NCBI RefSeq assembly: GCF_933775445.1
Contig: NC_065877.1
Span: 34,856,694 to 34,920,693 of the forward strand
Reading direction: 5' to 3'
Origin: Argentina anserina
Taxonomy: Eukaryota > Streptophyta > Magnoliopsida > Rosales > Rosaceae
Length of the DNA: 64,000 bases
This document shows, in pieces, positions 36,240-47,222 of this stretch. Numbering within the stretch: the first letter of the stretch is position 1; each line of letters opens with the position of its first letter. The position numbers and the translations under genes are program-made. The notes beneath the pieces are model-generated. The model saw nothing but the letters and a program-made list of their open reading frames with translations, was not told where the DNA came from and made no database searches.

Positions 36240-37833
36240 ATGGGAGAGAAGAATGATCAGATGGATAAAGTTGATGATGTAATGTTGCCGGGTTTTCGCT
36301 TCCATCCAACTGATGAGGAGCTTGTTGGCTTTTACCTCAAGAGAAAGATTCAGCAAAGGCTTCTCCCCATTGAACTGATAAAGCAAGTGGACATTTATAA
36401 ATATGATCCCTGGGATCTTCCAAGTAAGAAATGACTCCACTCACTCAAAATCTTGTCTGTCTTAACAAGTTTTCACGTTTGGGTTTTGGTAGCAAACGTC
36501 CAAGTTTTCGCCTTTGCAACTGTTATTTATCTGATCTCTTTGGCGAGATAAAGGTTCTTACTGCATATATGGTATTTCTCAATTAGGTCAACAATGTAAT
36601 AAGACGTGGATCGATTTAGTAGTCTGAATCTTACATATTCCACGGAACGATTACAAAAATTGCACAAACTCTTTAGTAGTGATTACAATAGTTTATGATG
36701 TTTATCCCTTTTTCATGTTTGGTTTGAAAGAACATTTTAAATTTTTAACTGATCTTAGCAATTGTTTCTTGTGAATTGTTACTGATCGAAGTTATGTTCT
36801 TCTTTATCATGATGCAGAGCTGGCCGGTACTGGGGAGAAAGAGTGGTACTTCTACTGCCCAAGGGATCGAAAATACCGCAACAGTGCTAGGCCTAACCGA
36901 GTCACTGGAGCCGGGTTTTGGAAAGCAACAGGAACAGACAGGCCAATTTATTCATCTGAAGGGTCCAAGTGCATAGGCTTAAAGAAGTCCCTTGTTTTCT
37001 ACAGAGGCAGAGCTGCTAAAGGAATCAAAACTGATTGGATGATGCACGAGTTTCGCCTTCCTTCTATCGCAGACTCATCACCACCCAAGAAGCTGTTAGA
37101 TAAAAGCCTTCCTCCAAATGTAAGTAGCAGTACTAGCTTGTTGGTTAAGACTTGGTTATCTCCCATTTTCGCCTATTTTTAGTTTTAAGCTGGTTTTTCA
37201 GTCTCTAATCTGATATGTCATGTTGTTCAGGATGCATGGGCCATTTGCAGGATTTTCAAGAAAACAAACTCAATGGCACAAAGGGCTCTTTCTCAATCTT
37301 GGCTATCTCCATTGCCTGAACCAACAGCGTCTGGTTTTCTAACTCAGTGTCCTCAGTTCAGCTCCGAAAACAACATATCTTGCACCACTGACTTAGGACC
37401 AGCCATCCAGTTTTGGAGTAACAACAATGACTTACAACATCAACAAGCTTCAACTTATTCAGCTTTTGATGCTCTCCCTTATAAGCCCAACTTCAGTCCT
37501 GCATTAGTTGGAGAAAACATGTCCAATGGCTTTATGTTCTCTCCAATACAAATGTCATCACCACCCAATTTCAACCATGTCTTAGTTGGTGACATGAGTA
37601 ATAACAACACCTCAGGGAGCATAGACTTTGAAGGTTCACAACAGCAACAGTTTAGTGGCTTCTCAATCAGTTTGGCACAAGATCAGATTCAAGAAAACAC
37701 CAACACAGTCCAGGCTAACAATACTAATAATCATTTGGGGACTATCAGATCAATTGGCTTTCCTTTCAGTTTGGGCTCAGATGATCCTAGTGACATGTCT
37801 ACTAGCTATTCTACAAACAAGTGCTATACATGA
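36240..37833 (+). CDS. NAC-domain transcription factor, FEZ/ANAC094-like, copy 2
   Basis: Exons 36240-36423, 36818-37119 and 37231-37833. The open frames translate exactly as those of copy 1, giving the same 362-residue protein with all five NAC subdomains. Introns, 3.1 kb of upstream DNA and 0.8 kb of downstream DNA are also copied, so it should be expressed like copy 1 unless silenced by the flanking LTR. If the duplication is real, gene dose is doubled. If it is an assembly artefact, this entry and copy 1 are one gene. Confidence 0.85.
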
Positions 37834-38656
37834 TAGAGTTGATAGTTTACAGGACAAGGAATCTATTCTTCTAGCTCTAGCAGTTTGAATAATGTTTGTT
37901 ATTTAGCTACTAGTCATGTACAGTTTCCTAAGTTCCAATTATACCATTTTAGGCTCTACATTGTTTCTTCAAACCTCATTAGCACCAACCAAAAAAAAAA
38001 TTAACATTATTACATTAAAACCAACCAAAAAAAATAGATGTACCAAAATTACTACAACACTTTGGATCCAATTAAGTTCATGGTAAAAAAATCAAAGCTC
38101 TATACTTCACCTAATACCATTTGGCGTAATGTCCTAAATGAGAAGTCGTGAGTCAAACACACGAAACACTTATTAAGTTGTAAGATTATTTTTTCAAGAA
38201 AGTTGAGAACATTTGGGCCACTTGAATGATATCTATGTTTAGTACAACTAGACTTATCAGAAAAGTAGCTGAGTGTTTGGTAAACTGACTTTTATAAGTA
38301 GTTGTTATTGTCAAAAGCAGTAACAAAGCGTTTGGTAAATTCAAACTAGCTTATGCTTTTAATTTTTCAAACGAAAAATTTAGACACTTGAGATCATTTT
38401 TGATTTTATTGTGAAACAATGTTCCTCATATATATTCTTAACATTACAACTTGGTTTCGATTAGGATGATATTTATAATTATACTTCATTTCATGTTACG
38501 ACGCTCGTCCATCAAACTTTGAGCAATGTTATTTCTTGTGCACCATGATGATTTTGCTCTTCTACGTATCATCATCTTCTTCTTCTTCTTCCATTTCTAT
38601 TTCATACTTTCACTTTCTTCACCTAGCACAAAATGTCTATCACGATGCACATATCT
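37834..38656. other. Downstream region of NAC copy 2
   Basis: Duplicate of 30168-30990; AT-rich, no gene. It ends with the ATACA target copy at 38657-38661. Confidence 0.5.
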
Positions 38657-41600
38657 ATACATGTAATAACCCTATTTTTCAAACAATATTTGGTTTGATA
38701 TGAATTTTATAAAGTTGTGAAATTCAAGTAAAATAAATTTGATTGTTTGCGACTTTACGAAACGGAAACGGAAACGTTCTCGGAACGTTTAATTAGAAAA
38801 ACGTTACGTTTCTGAACTAATATATCGACTTTTATTTCGTCGCTCGGTTGCAAAAACTTCCTTCACTAAAGTTGTAGAGCTCGTCGATACGAGTGCGTGG
38901 ACATGTGACGCGTTCGAATCGGACATCGGACGCGAAAGTTATTAACGTCGGAAGTTCGTTTCCGATTTTGGAAACTAGTATAAATAGAAAAATTTAGGGA
39001 TTAGGGTTTCCAGAGTTCACCCGCCCCCCTTCACTCTCTCTCTCCTCTCGCGTTCTCTCTCCCCGATCGCCTCCCTCCCTCACTCGAAAACAAGCCGGCG
39101 ATCTCTGCCTCCAGGCCGTCGTGCCTCTCACCGCCAACCTCCAAAGCACCGCAGGGACCTCCGCACTCAACCCCGAGCCCGGTGCACCCCACTTCGCCGC
39201 CGGCCTCCCCCATGCGACAGATTGAAGCTCGGAGACTTCACCGCCGTGCTTCCCCGTAGACGATGAGCTCGAGGCAAGCTCGCCTCCACCCCTCCTCACC
39301 TCTGGAGCCCCCCACGTCAAGGGTTGAGCCTTGAGTCGCCGCGCACCTCCACCCCTGCACGATCTACTCCGCCGGCACCTCAAACACTTCCATCGTCGAT
39401 TCAAGGGCTCCGCCGTGAAATCAAGGTAAGGGATTGATGCTATTGATGTTGTGTGTTGATTTTGGATGAATTTGGGTTGGATTTGTGGAGATCGGAGGGG
39501 GATTGGGGGAGGATTGAAGGAGAGGGGTTACCGCCACCGTGGGCGGCACGTGTGGGAGCGTGGAGTGGCCTAGAGGCGGCGTGAGGCCGTGAGAAGGGCG
39601 GAGGAAGGAAGAGGAGAGGATTTGGCGCAGCGGTGGCGTGCTACGTGCTGCCACCGTAAGTGGCGCGTGCACCCCACGCGCCACCACGTGCGGCAGCGCG
39701 TGAACAGTGAATTCAAACAGTAAATTGTAAAATTTATTTTTATGACGGTGAATGTAAAAATGTGATTTACGTACGGTAAATGTAAATTTTATTTACGTGC
39801 GGTAAATGTAAATGTAAATTACTGTTAGTAAATGTAAAAAGTAATTTTGGAAGGGTAATTCAGTAATTATTATTTACTGAGACAGTATGTACATTCGAAT
39901 AGTATTTATACGTACAGAAATACCTAAACAGTATTGCTCGTACATGAATACGTAATGGATGTGTATTTGTACAGTAATACATGAATTGTAAATATGTGAA
40001 TAGTACACAGTGAATAGTACTTAGTGAACAGTAATTCGTTAAACCAAAAATTGCTGAACAGTAACAGATTATTACTGTTACGGCATTTAAAGGTTTACGA
40101 AATGTTTCTAAATTCTTTTCTTATCTTATCTTATCAAGGTGATCGATAAATCAAGGAAATGAATTATCTTCGGAAATTGTGGAATTACGCTCGAGTTGAT
40201 AAGGTGAGTAAAATCCCACATAATTATAAATCTACCATTGCGGAGATTCAAGATTTTGCAAGAGTTTTTAATATTGACTTACGACATGTATACGATATAG
40301 TGGATTACATATATACTGTATAAATGGTAATAAGTACATATATATAGTTCGCTATATTATATACTGTTATGAATTCATTATGAATTGGTCATTTCGATGA
40401 CGAGAATTATATATTGAGCAAGTGATTTAATTTGTACAATATGAGGTCTGATTATTGTACGTGGTTTTAACATGGTGTTTGTTAAACGTTTTGTCTTCGG
40501 ACGTGTTTATTAAATATGACATATATATGATGATAACGGATTATATATATATTGTATAAATGGTAAATAGGTACATATATATATAGTTTGCTATATAATA
40601 TATTGTTATGATTTTATCGTGATGATGTCATTTTGATGACGAGATTTATATATCGAGCATGTGATTTTGATTAGTACAATATGAGGTATGATTATTGTAC
40701 GTGATTTTAACATGGAGATTGTTAAAATGTTGATTTGTCTTCGGACTTGATTTTTGTACAATATGAGGTGTGATTATTGTACGTGTTTGGCAAGTCGAAA
40801 CCTAGCCTTTGGCCGGGCGAAAGTTACGATACAGTTAGAGCTCTAGTCTGTCTGCCGGAGTACTGCATGTGAGGTAACAGGTGGTTATCGGCTCATGAGT
40901 ACTCATATTATTTTGATGTTGGGTAGCAGGTGGTTGCCCAATATCGGCGGTGTACTACGTAAGGGGTAACAGATGTGTACCAGCATTCATTAGTACCCGT
41001 ATTATAAATGTATTTGGATAACCAGAAGGGTTGCTTGATTTCTCATGAGCACCTTCATTTCATATATTTTTGGGACAACCAGATGGGCCGTTCATTGACT
41101 CATGAGTGCATTTATATTTGTTGATTTGTGGATTTTCGTATATATTGATATGCGAGTTATTTTTTCATTTTACTCATACAAGTTATAAGCTTACCGGGTT
41201 TGTGTTTACAATCCCGGTGCACCAATTCGATGGTGTATGGGATAATTCCGCAGGTGTTGATTAGTGGAGATTGAGAGACGACTCCGGAGACTAGAAGTTG
41301 TTCATTATCCTGCTTGTGGTGAGGTTTCTAATGTGGATTTGTGTGCGAGAACTCGTGAGGATTTATTTGTGAGTTTTGTGAGAGATTGTGAGGATTATTA
41401 CATTTCCATTTTTTGTTGTAACGACCCTAAAATTTCGAGCCTAAAAACTCAAAATTTCAAAGTCGTTAAACACAAAATAATCTCAATAAAATCGAAATCA
41501 TTTAACGTGCACAGCGGATCATCACTGAGTTCTCAATACAACTCAGAAACCAATTATTACAAACCAAACATATAATTCAACATTATATCAATTGGAAATG

Positions 41601-42163
41601 TATAATCCTCACAAGATAGTCACACCAAATCCTCACGCAAGCTGGAGATAAATAACTTCAAGTCCTCTGAGCGGTCCGTCAATTCCCGCTAATCCACACC
41701 TGCGGAGTTATCCACTACACCATCGAATTGGTGCACCGGGATTGTAAACACAAACCCGGTAAGCTTTACAGCTCGTATGAGTAAAATGAAAATATATAAC
41801 TCGCATATCAATATATACGAAAATCCACAAATCAAACAAATATAAATGCACTCATGAGTCAGTGGACGACCCATCTGGTTGTCCCAAAGAAAAAGAAGCG
41901 CTCATGAGAAATTAAGTAACCCTTCTGGTTACCCAAATGCATTTATAATACGGGTACCAAGAACGCTGGTACACATCTGTTACCCCTCTCGTAATACACC
42001 GCTGATATTGGATAGCCACCCGCTACCCAACATCCAAATCAACTGAGTACCCATGAGCAGATAACCACCCGTTATCTCACATGCAATACTAAGGCAGACA
42101 AACTAGAGCTCTAACTGTATCGTAACTTTCGCCCGGCCAAAGGCTAGGTTCCGACTTGCCAAA

Positions 42164-42435
42164 CACGTACAATAATCTCACATCATATTGTACCAAATCA
42201 CGTCCGAAGACAAATCAACATTTTAACAATCTCAATGTTAAAATCACGTACAATAATCTCACATCATATTGTACCAAATCACGTCCGAAGACAAATCAAC
42301 ATTTTAACAATCTCAATGTTAAAATCACGTACAATAATCTCACATCATATTGTACCAAAAATCAAGTCCGAAGACAAATCAACATTTTAACAATCTCCAT
42401 GTTAAAATCACGTACAATAATCTCACATCATATTG
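42164..42435. repeat. 81-bp tandem repeats in LTR copy E
   Basis: Units begin with CACGTACAATAATCTCACAT at 42164, 42245, 42326 and (after an 83-bp unit) 42409, the last being partial. Each unit holds two inverted repeats: GTACAATA/TATTGTAC and ATTTTAACA/TGTTAAAAT. The related LTRs have one or two copies of the same hairpins. The 188-codon open frame across it is a translation of the repeat. Confidence 0.85.
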
Positions 42436-43159
42436 TACAAATCAAAATCACATGCTCGATATATAAATCTCGTCATCAAAATGACATAAAACACGATAAA
42501 ATCATAACAGTATATTATATAGCAAACTATATATATATATGTACATATTTACCATTTATACAATATATATATAATCCATTATATCATATACATGTCATAT
42601 TTCATAAACACGTCCGAAGACAAAACTCATTCGAAAACAAAACTCGTCCGAAGACAAAACGTTTTAACAAACACCATGTTAAAACCATGTACAATAATCA
42701 CACCTCATATTGTACAAATTAAATCACATGCTCAATATTTAATTCTCGTCATCGAAATGACAAATCCCAATGAATTTATAACAGTATATAATATAGCAAA
42801 CTATATATATATATATACTTATTACCATTTATACAATATATATATATAATCTACTATATCGTATACATGTCGTAATTTAATATTAAAAACTCTTGTAAAA
42901 TCTTGAATCTCCGCAAGGGTAGATTCGTAAATATGTGAGATTTTACTCACCTTAATGACTTGAGCGTAATTCCACAATTCCCGAAGATAATTCCTTTCCT
43001 CGATTTAATGATCACCTTGAAAAGATAAGAAAAGAATTTAGAATCGTTTCGTAAACCTTTAAATGCCGAAACAGTAATAATCGGTTACTGTTCAGCAATT
43101 TTCGGTTTTACGAAATTACTGTTCACTGATACTATTCACTGTTACTATTCCCGGATACT

Positions 43160-43460
43160 GTACGTATAAATATTAATACGTATTTCTGTACGTATAAATA
43201 TTAATACGTATTTCTGTACATATAAATATCATATACGTATTTCTGTACATATAAATATTAATACGTATTTCTGTAGGTATAAATATTAATACGTATTTCT
43301 ATATGTATAAATATTAATACGTATTTCTGTACGTATAAATATTAATACGTATTTCTGTACGTATAAATATTAATACGTATTTCTGTACGTATAAATATTA
43401 TATACGTATTTCTGTACGTATACATATTATATACGTATTTCTGTACGTATACGTACGATT
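43160..43460 (-). repeat. Palindromic minisatellite in LTR copy E
   Basis: About eleven units of ACGTATTTCTGTACGTATAA with spacer AATATT, mostly 26 bp. It is more regular than in the other copies. Confidence 0.85.
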
Positions 43461-44032
43461 TAAATGTAAATACAAATTCAGTAAATAAAATTTACTAAAT
43501 TACCCTTTTACAAAATTACTTTTTACATTTATTGAAAGTAATTTATATTTACATTTACCGTAGTAAATAAAAATTACATTTACATTTACCGTACACAGTA
43601 AATTACCAAAATACCCTTCTGTCAAAACTGTTCCCACCGCCGCACGTGGCGGCGCGTGTGGCACACGCGCCACCTCCGGCGGCCGCGCGTGGGGCCCACG
43701 CGCCGAGGTTAAAACCGGCGCGTGTGATGTCACCACCACCCCAAAACTCTCCTCCTTTCTCCCCTCTTCCTCCCTCCGGTCCTAGGCCGCCTCCTACTCC
43801 TCCCAAACTCCTCCACGCGCCGCCTCTAGGCGGCGGTAACCCTCCCCTCTATCTCACTCCGATGTTGAATTATAAATTTGATTTGTAATAATTGGTTATT
43901 TGAGTTGTAATGTGAACTCAGTAATGATCCGATGTGCATTTAAAACGATTTCGATTCGTTGAGATTGTTTTGGTGTTTCTCGGCTTTGAAATTTTGAGTT
44001 TCTGCTCGAAATTTTAGGGTCGTTACAATACA

Positions 44033-45069
44033 ACAACTTACGAACAACTTAGGCTATTATACAAGTACATTAATATCATCAACTTCAAATAACAACTTAT
44101 AGAACTTGCATTGATCATATCCCTATCCATAATGAACAAGATAATATCCATGTGCTCATTTAGCTTTCAGGTCCATATCATACGAGAAGGTATAAGCAAT
44201 TGCTAACAATTTCTAGTATAGGAAAAAGGCAATGAATAATGAATGATATTGGTTCAAGGTTAGAATTTTCAATATATCTATTTGTATATGAATATGTACA
44301 ATGAATCATCTCATTTTAACAGAGAAACACTCTTCTTCAGCAATACATATGTGATAAATCCATCCTATATATACTCTAACAATAGTAACAATTTATCTAC
44401 AAGAAGATTACCCCTGATACTGTTAAGCTCCCTCTTCAAGTCTGGGACAAATTTTTTTTCTCTTTTGCAGCAGTACTGATCATGCATGAATTGCCTGGAG
44501 TTAATGTAACCCCATAATAATGAATGTGCTCTACTGCTTGCTTAGCAATTTGGTCATTGCAAGTGCCAAACTCTTGAATGCGTTCATAGACCAACTAGTG
44601 ATCACATAAAGGACTGCATAAATGAATGAAAATTGTTGTAATCACCATTGTTTTTCTCCTGGCATTTCATAAAAACAAACAGATAATTAAATCTAACATA
44701 AACACAAGTGTGGCTTTGAAACTGATAAACAAACATATTAATTAATAACCGATAACAATTTTATATATCACATAGTGCTAGAGTTTCTTACAGGTATGCA
44801 AAATAGTTCTCTATCACATTCATAATTCGTACGCATAGATTTCTTGATTTCATCTATTCATTCATCTTATGACAACTTTGATGTTTGGCCTAGAAATTTA
44901 TGCGGATGTCTTTGTTCTTCATCATGCTCCCATGTTCGTAAATAATGGAGAAGAAAATTTTGACTTGCGATAGAACTAATGGATCATTGGGAATTATATT
45001 ATAGCAACCAATTCATTCTCAAATTGCCTACAAATCATTAATGCCAACAAATCATTGTCACATAGGAAC
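44033..45069. other. Intergenic, no gene recognised
   Basis: AT-rich, only short chance open frames. Nothing recognised. Confidence 0.4.
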
Positions 45070-45072
45070 TAA

Positions 45073-45827
45073 TGACATGTTTACTAACGTGGAATGAAAT
45101 TGAGAATAGAAGAATTGATTACGGGATAAGAGAATTTATCGTTTACTAATACATAAGAAAATTAGAATGAATGTGGGTCTCACCTCCTCATTAGGAAAAT
45201 TGATTCATACTAAAACCCTTACCCAAGAGGCCAAAGGGGGAGATGGGTATCAGAATCAATTCTTCCATCAATCCGGGTATCAATTTTATTACCTAAACTA
45301 CCATAATTTAGTTGAGAATATTTCTAAATTGTCTAACCCAAATTGAAATATATATATATATATATATATATAGTATTGTTAAAACCTACAAATAAACAAT
45401 TACATATATTCTACGGGAGTACTTAAAGTCAAATATTCTCTTTCTCTAATAATATTCTCCAATTTTGTTTATCTTTTATTTACATAATTTATGATCGATA
45501 AGTGAAATTTAGTTGAAATTGGATTTGTCTTTTGGGGGTTAATGGAAAAGAACTTTGTATATCGTTTTGATGGAAAATATTGATGTAGGACAATAGCTGT
45601 TGATAAATATATATATATATGGGTATTTCAATAATAAAATTAATTGTAATTAAATTCTGATGGTAAGTAAACAACATCAATCGTAATTAGTATTGTTTAT
45701 GTTCTAATTCCATATTGTAAGTAAACAGTTTAATAAATTGAAATCTCCACATCCAAATATATTCCATCTATCATTCCTAATAAATTTCATTCCTGATGAG
45801 TTTCATTCCAAATTAGTAAACGTGTCA
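45073..45827. mobile_element. MITE-like element with TGACAYGTTTACTAA ends
   Basis: The left end TGACATGTTTACTAACGTGG is matched, inverted, by a right end whose reverse complement reads TGACACGTTTACTAATTTGG; both continue AATGAAA. TAA stands on each side (45070-45072 and 45828-45830). The interior is AT-rich with (AT)n runs (45350-45371, 45608-45621) and no coding capacity. A TAA duplication points to PIF/Harbinger, with low certainty. Confidence 0.6.
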
Positions 45828-45830
45828 TAA

Positions 45831-46323
45831 TTGAAATCAAAGAATCAGTGACAAAGAAGATAAAGAAGATGTATGAAATCATATTCAATGACTGGTAAAC
45901 TAATTGAATCGAAAGGTATCAAACTCAATATAATGTAATAATAACTTCTGCTTTCAATCTAGAACTCATCCAGTCAAATGTAGAATCCTACTTTAATTAA
46001 AAGAGAGAACGAATGAAGATTACCAAACTCAAAACCGAAGCTTACATATGAAATCACATTACAAAAACTAAACAAATATTTAACATCATTCCCTCTTTGG
46101 CTAATAACACCATCAATTTCTTGGCACATACCATGTTAATCCTACAACAAGCACAATCCAAGGCTCCATATCAGTATTTCCTAATCATCAAGATCATATA
46201 TTGCAATTGCTATAATTGTGTGATTGATTCAGCCAGTCATTGAATTAGATTAATTTTGTAATTGTCTTAGATAGAAAAGATCATGGATCTAAATTGTATA
46301 GCTCCTGTATATATTTGCACGAG
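45831..46323. other. Intergenic, no gene recognised
   Basis: AT-rich spacer between the MITE-like element and the next LTR. Nothing recognised. Confidence 0.4.
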
Positions 46324-46328
46324 ACATG

Positions 46329-47217
46329 TGTAGAACGGTAATCTGAAACCAATAAGAGAATGCAGACACGTGTACAAATAAATATAATTTATTGAATATC
46401 AAGCGCGAGGTTACAATCTTTGGTGAACTCATCTGATTCTATCTCCGTATGTGATTTGGCTCAAGGGTGACATGCACTTGATCTTGAGGATTTGAGTTTG
46501 ATTTGGATTTGATTTCATGAAGAACGAGCGATTTGGCCGCTTGATGATTCTTTGTGGACTTGAGTTTGGATTGGATTTGGATTTGATGAATAACGAGCGA
46601 TTTGGCCGCTTGATGATTCTTCGTGGACTTGAGGTTGGATTTGGATTTGATGAAGAACGAGCGATTTGGTGACTTGACGATTCTTCGTGGATTTGATGAT
46701 CTTCGTGGACTTGAGAGACTTCGGGATTTGTCGAGAGTGATTCTTGCTCAAGTGATTTCTCCCATTCTTCTCCAAAAATCCCCCTCTCTTCATGTTGAAA
46801 GGGTATATTTATAGTGTAAAGGTTTCTATTTTGTAGAATATTTTAATGACACTAAAATAATAAATTTTTTAATTCTATAATTAAATCAATATGTAATTTC
46901 CGATTAATTTAAAATTAGTTATTCTCATAACTAAATTAAATAGAAAATAAGTGATTTAATTATGACCGTTAAGAAATTTATTAATTTAATCAAATGTCCG
47001 ATTACTATTTCGAATCGTCAATGACATTCAATTTTCTGCTGCAATTCGGAATCACGTAGCTTCGATTGCGATCATCCGTTTATGTGCTGACACGAGTTTT
47101 ATTCGGATCCGCACCAACTTTGTTGACTTTTGGCCACGTGTGCAATTTTGTCGGACTCTTGGTGGATTTAATTATTTAACAAAGATAATTTACTTCATTA
47201 AATTTCATGTGTCTACA
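46329..47217 (-). mobile_element. Solo LTR of a second family (889 bp)
   Basis: Begins TGTAGAACGG and ends GTGTCTACA, so TGTAGA/TCTACA are inverted ends, and it is flanked by a perfect 5-bp target duplication ACATG (46324-46328 and 47218-47222). A TATA box read on the minus strand (CTATAAATA, about 46807-46815) is followed by a tandem-repeat block, so it is in minus orientation. No internal region or partner LTR is present. It is unrelated to the large family. Confidence 0.78.
46524..46710. repeat. 64-69 bp tandem repeats in the second solo LTR
   Basis: Units start with ACGAGCGATTTGG at 46524, 46593 and 46657, i.e. spaced 69 and 64 bp, with TTGATGATTCTTYGTGGACT following; the third unit is degenerate. 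It lies just downstream of the LTR TATA box. The minus-strand open frame across it is Ser/Gln-rich and repetitive and is not taken as a gene. Confidence 0.8.
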
Positions 47218-47222
47218 ACATG

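Larger units (their letters stand above)
31528..39193 (+). repeat. Tandem duplication unit 2 (7,666 bp, with NAC gene)
   Basis: Second copy of the segment 23862-31527, head-to-tail with no spacer. At the junction, CACCCCACT (ending 31527) meets ACAATTAATACG (from 31528). Neither side shares bases with the sequence it replaced, so there is no microhomology. The right end at 39193 runs on into the rest of the LTR that is truncated in unit 1, which shows that the outer flanks of the two units are the ancestral ones. Confidence 0.93.
41417..43863 (-). mobile_element. LTR copy E nested in copy D, 5' part deleted
   Basis: Starts TGTAACGACCC in minus orientation inside copy D. It contains the stem-loop region, tandem 81-bp repeats, the palindromic minisatellite (43160-43460) and the GC-rich block, then stops at CTCCGAT where copy D resumes with GTTGAATTATAAA. 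The promoter end, about 900 bp in copy C, is missing together with most of the right target copy; the left target would be TTTGT (41412-41416). A deletion after insertion explains this best. Confidence 0.75.
38662..44027 (+). mobile_element. Solo LTR, large TGTAAYRACCC family, copy D, interrupted
   Basis: Runs 38662-41416 and resumes 43864-44027, about 2,919 bp in all. It begins TGTAATAACCC, ends AGGGTCGTTACA, and has a perfect 5-bp target duplication ATACA at 38657-38661 and 44028-44032, which proves that the two parts belong together. TATA box at 38979-38987, GC-rich block to about 39700, stem-loop chain about 40860-41240. The minisatellite has only one to three degenerate units (about 39900-39960). 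The gap is filled by copy E in opposite orientation. Confidence 0.82.

Noticed and set aside
42156..42722. 188-codon open frame with three 27-residue repeats
   Set aside because: Exact translation of the 81-bp hairpin repeats in LTR copy E; the neighbouring copies do not keep the frame.
43160..43460. Regular array of palindromic repeats resembling a CRISPR array
   Set aside because: Spacers are short, AT-rich and nearly identical, there are no cas genes, the arrays lie inside plant LTRs and the context is eukaryotic.
22384..44027. Unequal crossing-over between flanking LTRs as the cause of the NAC duplication
   Set aside because: The two LTRs are in opposite orientation, the breakpoints are at non-equivalent positions and the junction has no shared bases.
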